Shown here in pieces: positions 62,715 through 64,000 of a DNA stretch of 64,000 nt. Made by a program: the position numbers and the translations under genes. A model generated the notes under the pieces. That model did no database searches. It saw nothing but the letters and a program-made list of their open reading frames with translations, and was not told the DNA's origin. How positions within the stretch are numbered: the stretch's first letter is position 1; the number at the start of each line of letters is the position of its first letter. The stretch comes from Lepidostoma basale (taxonomy: Eukaryota; Arthropoda; Insecta; Trichoptera; Lepidostomatidae), in assembly GCA_022606425.2 (NCBI GenBank), contig JAHDVF020000675.1, positions 372,001-436,000 of the forward strand, in the 5' to 3' direction.

Positions 62715-63470
62715 ACTAACTAACTTACCATCCACGAAGGTATAGGCAGAAATGGACCCCCACACTGTTCTTTCCTGAATGCTTCTCTCGTTCCTCAACA
62801 TTCATACATTGTTTTATGCACGAACGTCTATTTCTCCGACACCTCACGTGGCCAACATTAAATATTTGATTTATTTAAACGTGCCACATTTTCCTATGCC
62901 TAAATCTATTTCTAGTTCCGTTAACATAATGTTAGTTCCGACGACCTTCGTAGCATAGTGGTAAGAGCTCTGACTTCCATACCGTAGGTCCTGGGTTCGA
63001 TTCCCGGGGATGGCAGTGTTATTGTCACACTGTCTTTGATCTGGTGTAGAATTCACGTGACAATAAAATGGCGATAGATTGGATACCTATCACATGTCAC
63101 GAGAATCAATATAATAGCTAAAAAATAAATTGGGTACAGTAATTGGGTCCAAACGACCTGTTGTGTACATAAAAAAATAAGAAAAAAAACATTGTGAATG
63201 TATGCTTTTTTTGACAATCCTTTCTTCGTTCATTCTTTCAATGTGTCCAAACAATCTTAATATTTCTTTTATTATTGTGTTCATAACACTTTCATTCGCA
63301 CTGCATTATTTTATAATATTTTCATTGGACACCCTATCGTACACAGATTTTCCACATATTTTTGTGAGAGATCTCATTTCTACTGCATTTATTCTACTTC
63401 CATCTATCTTTTGCCAGTTTGATGCTTCATCTTCGTATATAAGGGTCGGTACAAGAACACCATTGTACTT
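62715..63470 (-). mobile_element. LINE A copy split by a SINE
   Basis: 62715-62937: inverted tail remnant and C-terminal codons to the VNG region. 63191-63470: continuation 'ttctttcaatgtgtccaaac' to 'ctacttccatctatcttttg' and 'atataagggtcggtacaaga'. Split by the SINE at 62938. Confidence 0.85.
62938..63190 (+). mobile_element. tRNA-derived SINE, best-preserved copy
   Basis: A box TAGCATAGTGG (62951-62961) and B box GGTTCGATTCC (62994-63004) are both exact and correctly spaced for an internal Pol III promoter. Body 'gtcacactgtctttgatctg' to 'acaataaaatggcgatagat', then the subfamily A module 'gtacagtaattgggtcc' and an A-rich end. Degenerate repeats 'aacataatg' / 'aacattgtg' flank it inside LINE A. 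Confidence 0.9.
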
Positions 63471-63474
63471 TTAT

Positions 63475-64000
63475 GCAGTTTGCAATTATTCAATTGTTTA
63501 TTATAAATGGCTTTTTATTGTATCAGAAAAAAGGCGCTTACCGAAAACGGTTAACTAAGCTGGAAACAACGAATTCAATAATTAAGTACCTAATATTAAA
63601 ACATGATTGAAATTGAAATGAGTTTTTTTTCTATCTAAATTTTTACGGTAAGTACCGACTTTTAAATTGAAAACCTGATAGTATGATACAATGTATTTTG
63701 ATAAAGTCTATTCTGATGGTCATAAGAATAGAAAATTGAACATTGTAACCTTTCTGTATCGTTAAATGATATTTGTAGAACTGGAGATAAACTTGTCTAC
63801 TATTACCTGTATGTATGGCGGTAACTACTCGTATAATTCGGATAACGTTTGGTTCCCAATCTGATTACACTGAGCTGCTCTGTGTACACTAATACCGCCT
63901 ATCGGTACCACTACTTACTGCCTTGTTGTGTGTATATGTGTAGTTTAATCGTAAGCCGGAGGAATTCAAATATTTAGGTTTAATTTACCGACCAATCCGA
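63475..64000. other. Unassigned interval to window end
   Basis: No assignment. Confidence 0.4.

Noticed and set aside
62938..63015. Genuine tRNA gene
   Set aside because: A and B boxes are exact, but the cloverleaf arms are not convincing and the sequence continues into a dispersed SINE body.

Overview
The window reads as a stretch of insect nuclear genome, most likely lepidopteran (inference). It is AT-rich, has no recognisable host gene, and is packed with decayed mobile elements. Clues to the lineage: a short interstitial run of the insect telomere unit (CCTAA/TTAGG) at 45646; a cecropia-type mariner; CR1-like LINE ends with a TGATTTG tail; and a very abundant GTTA-tailed LINE. No CRISPR, operon, rRNA or genuine tRNA gene was seen. 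Most of the longer open frames are LINE remnants or their antisense shadows.

Layout. The commonest element is LINE family A, a non-LTR retrotransposon. Its copies are 5'-truncated and end in ...GGCGTGATGG(TTAG)n. More than twenty fragments lie on both strands throughout, the longest at 22680-23460, and an RT-domain deletion copy sits at 46250-46632. Other non-LTR families are LINE B (CR1-like, TGATTTG tail), LINE C (GAA tail), LINE E and D, LINE F, G, H, I, J, K and M. SINEs fall into two types. One is a tRNA-derived family with A and B boxes (385, 4967, 20461, 29932, 32522, 59713, 62938). The other is a composite family (3390, 6063, 10975, 38865) whose last ~65 bp copies the LINE A 3' end. 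DNA transposons are an internally deleted mariner (19691-20393) that still encodes its DNA-binding half, a hAT-type MITE beside it (19417-19665), a TA-flanked MITE inside a LINE A copy (33659-33887), and MITEs at 11656, 13484, 16096 and 43190.

The most interesting layer is a set of short fold-back repeats (families H1 and F1, probably also F3). They carry the signature of type I hammerhead ribozymes with a tiny stem III: CUGAAGAN, a stem II hairpin, GAAAC, two bases, GUH. The best one (27938-27995, minus strand) lies 157 bp downstream of a decayed Penelope-like GIY-YIG endonuclease end (28152-28410), on the same strand. That links the motif to Penelope-like retroelements. All the better copies share one extra base between the GA of the core and stem II, and several occur as inverted dimers.

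Other structure: long perfect or near-perfect palindromes (51013-51080, 42375-42514, 3629-3750); minisatellites grown from LINE E sequence (21002-21157, 30609-30894) and of unknown origin (43794-44079); a chimeric LINE A/LINE B junction present twice in opposite orientation (37480 and 46680); and an over-represented 10-mer, ATACGAGTAT. The intervals between elements are AT-rich with no supported gene; a few GC-rich islets (10340, 18110, 24925, 60890) remain unexplained.
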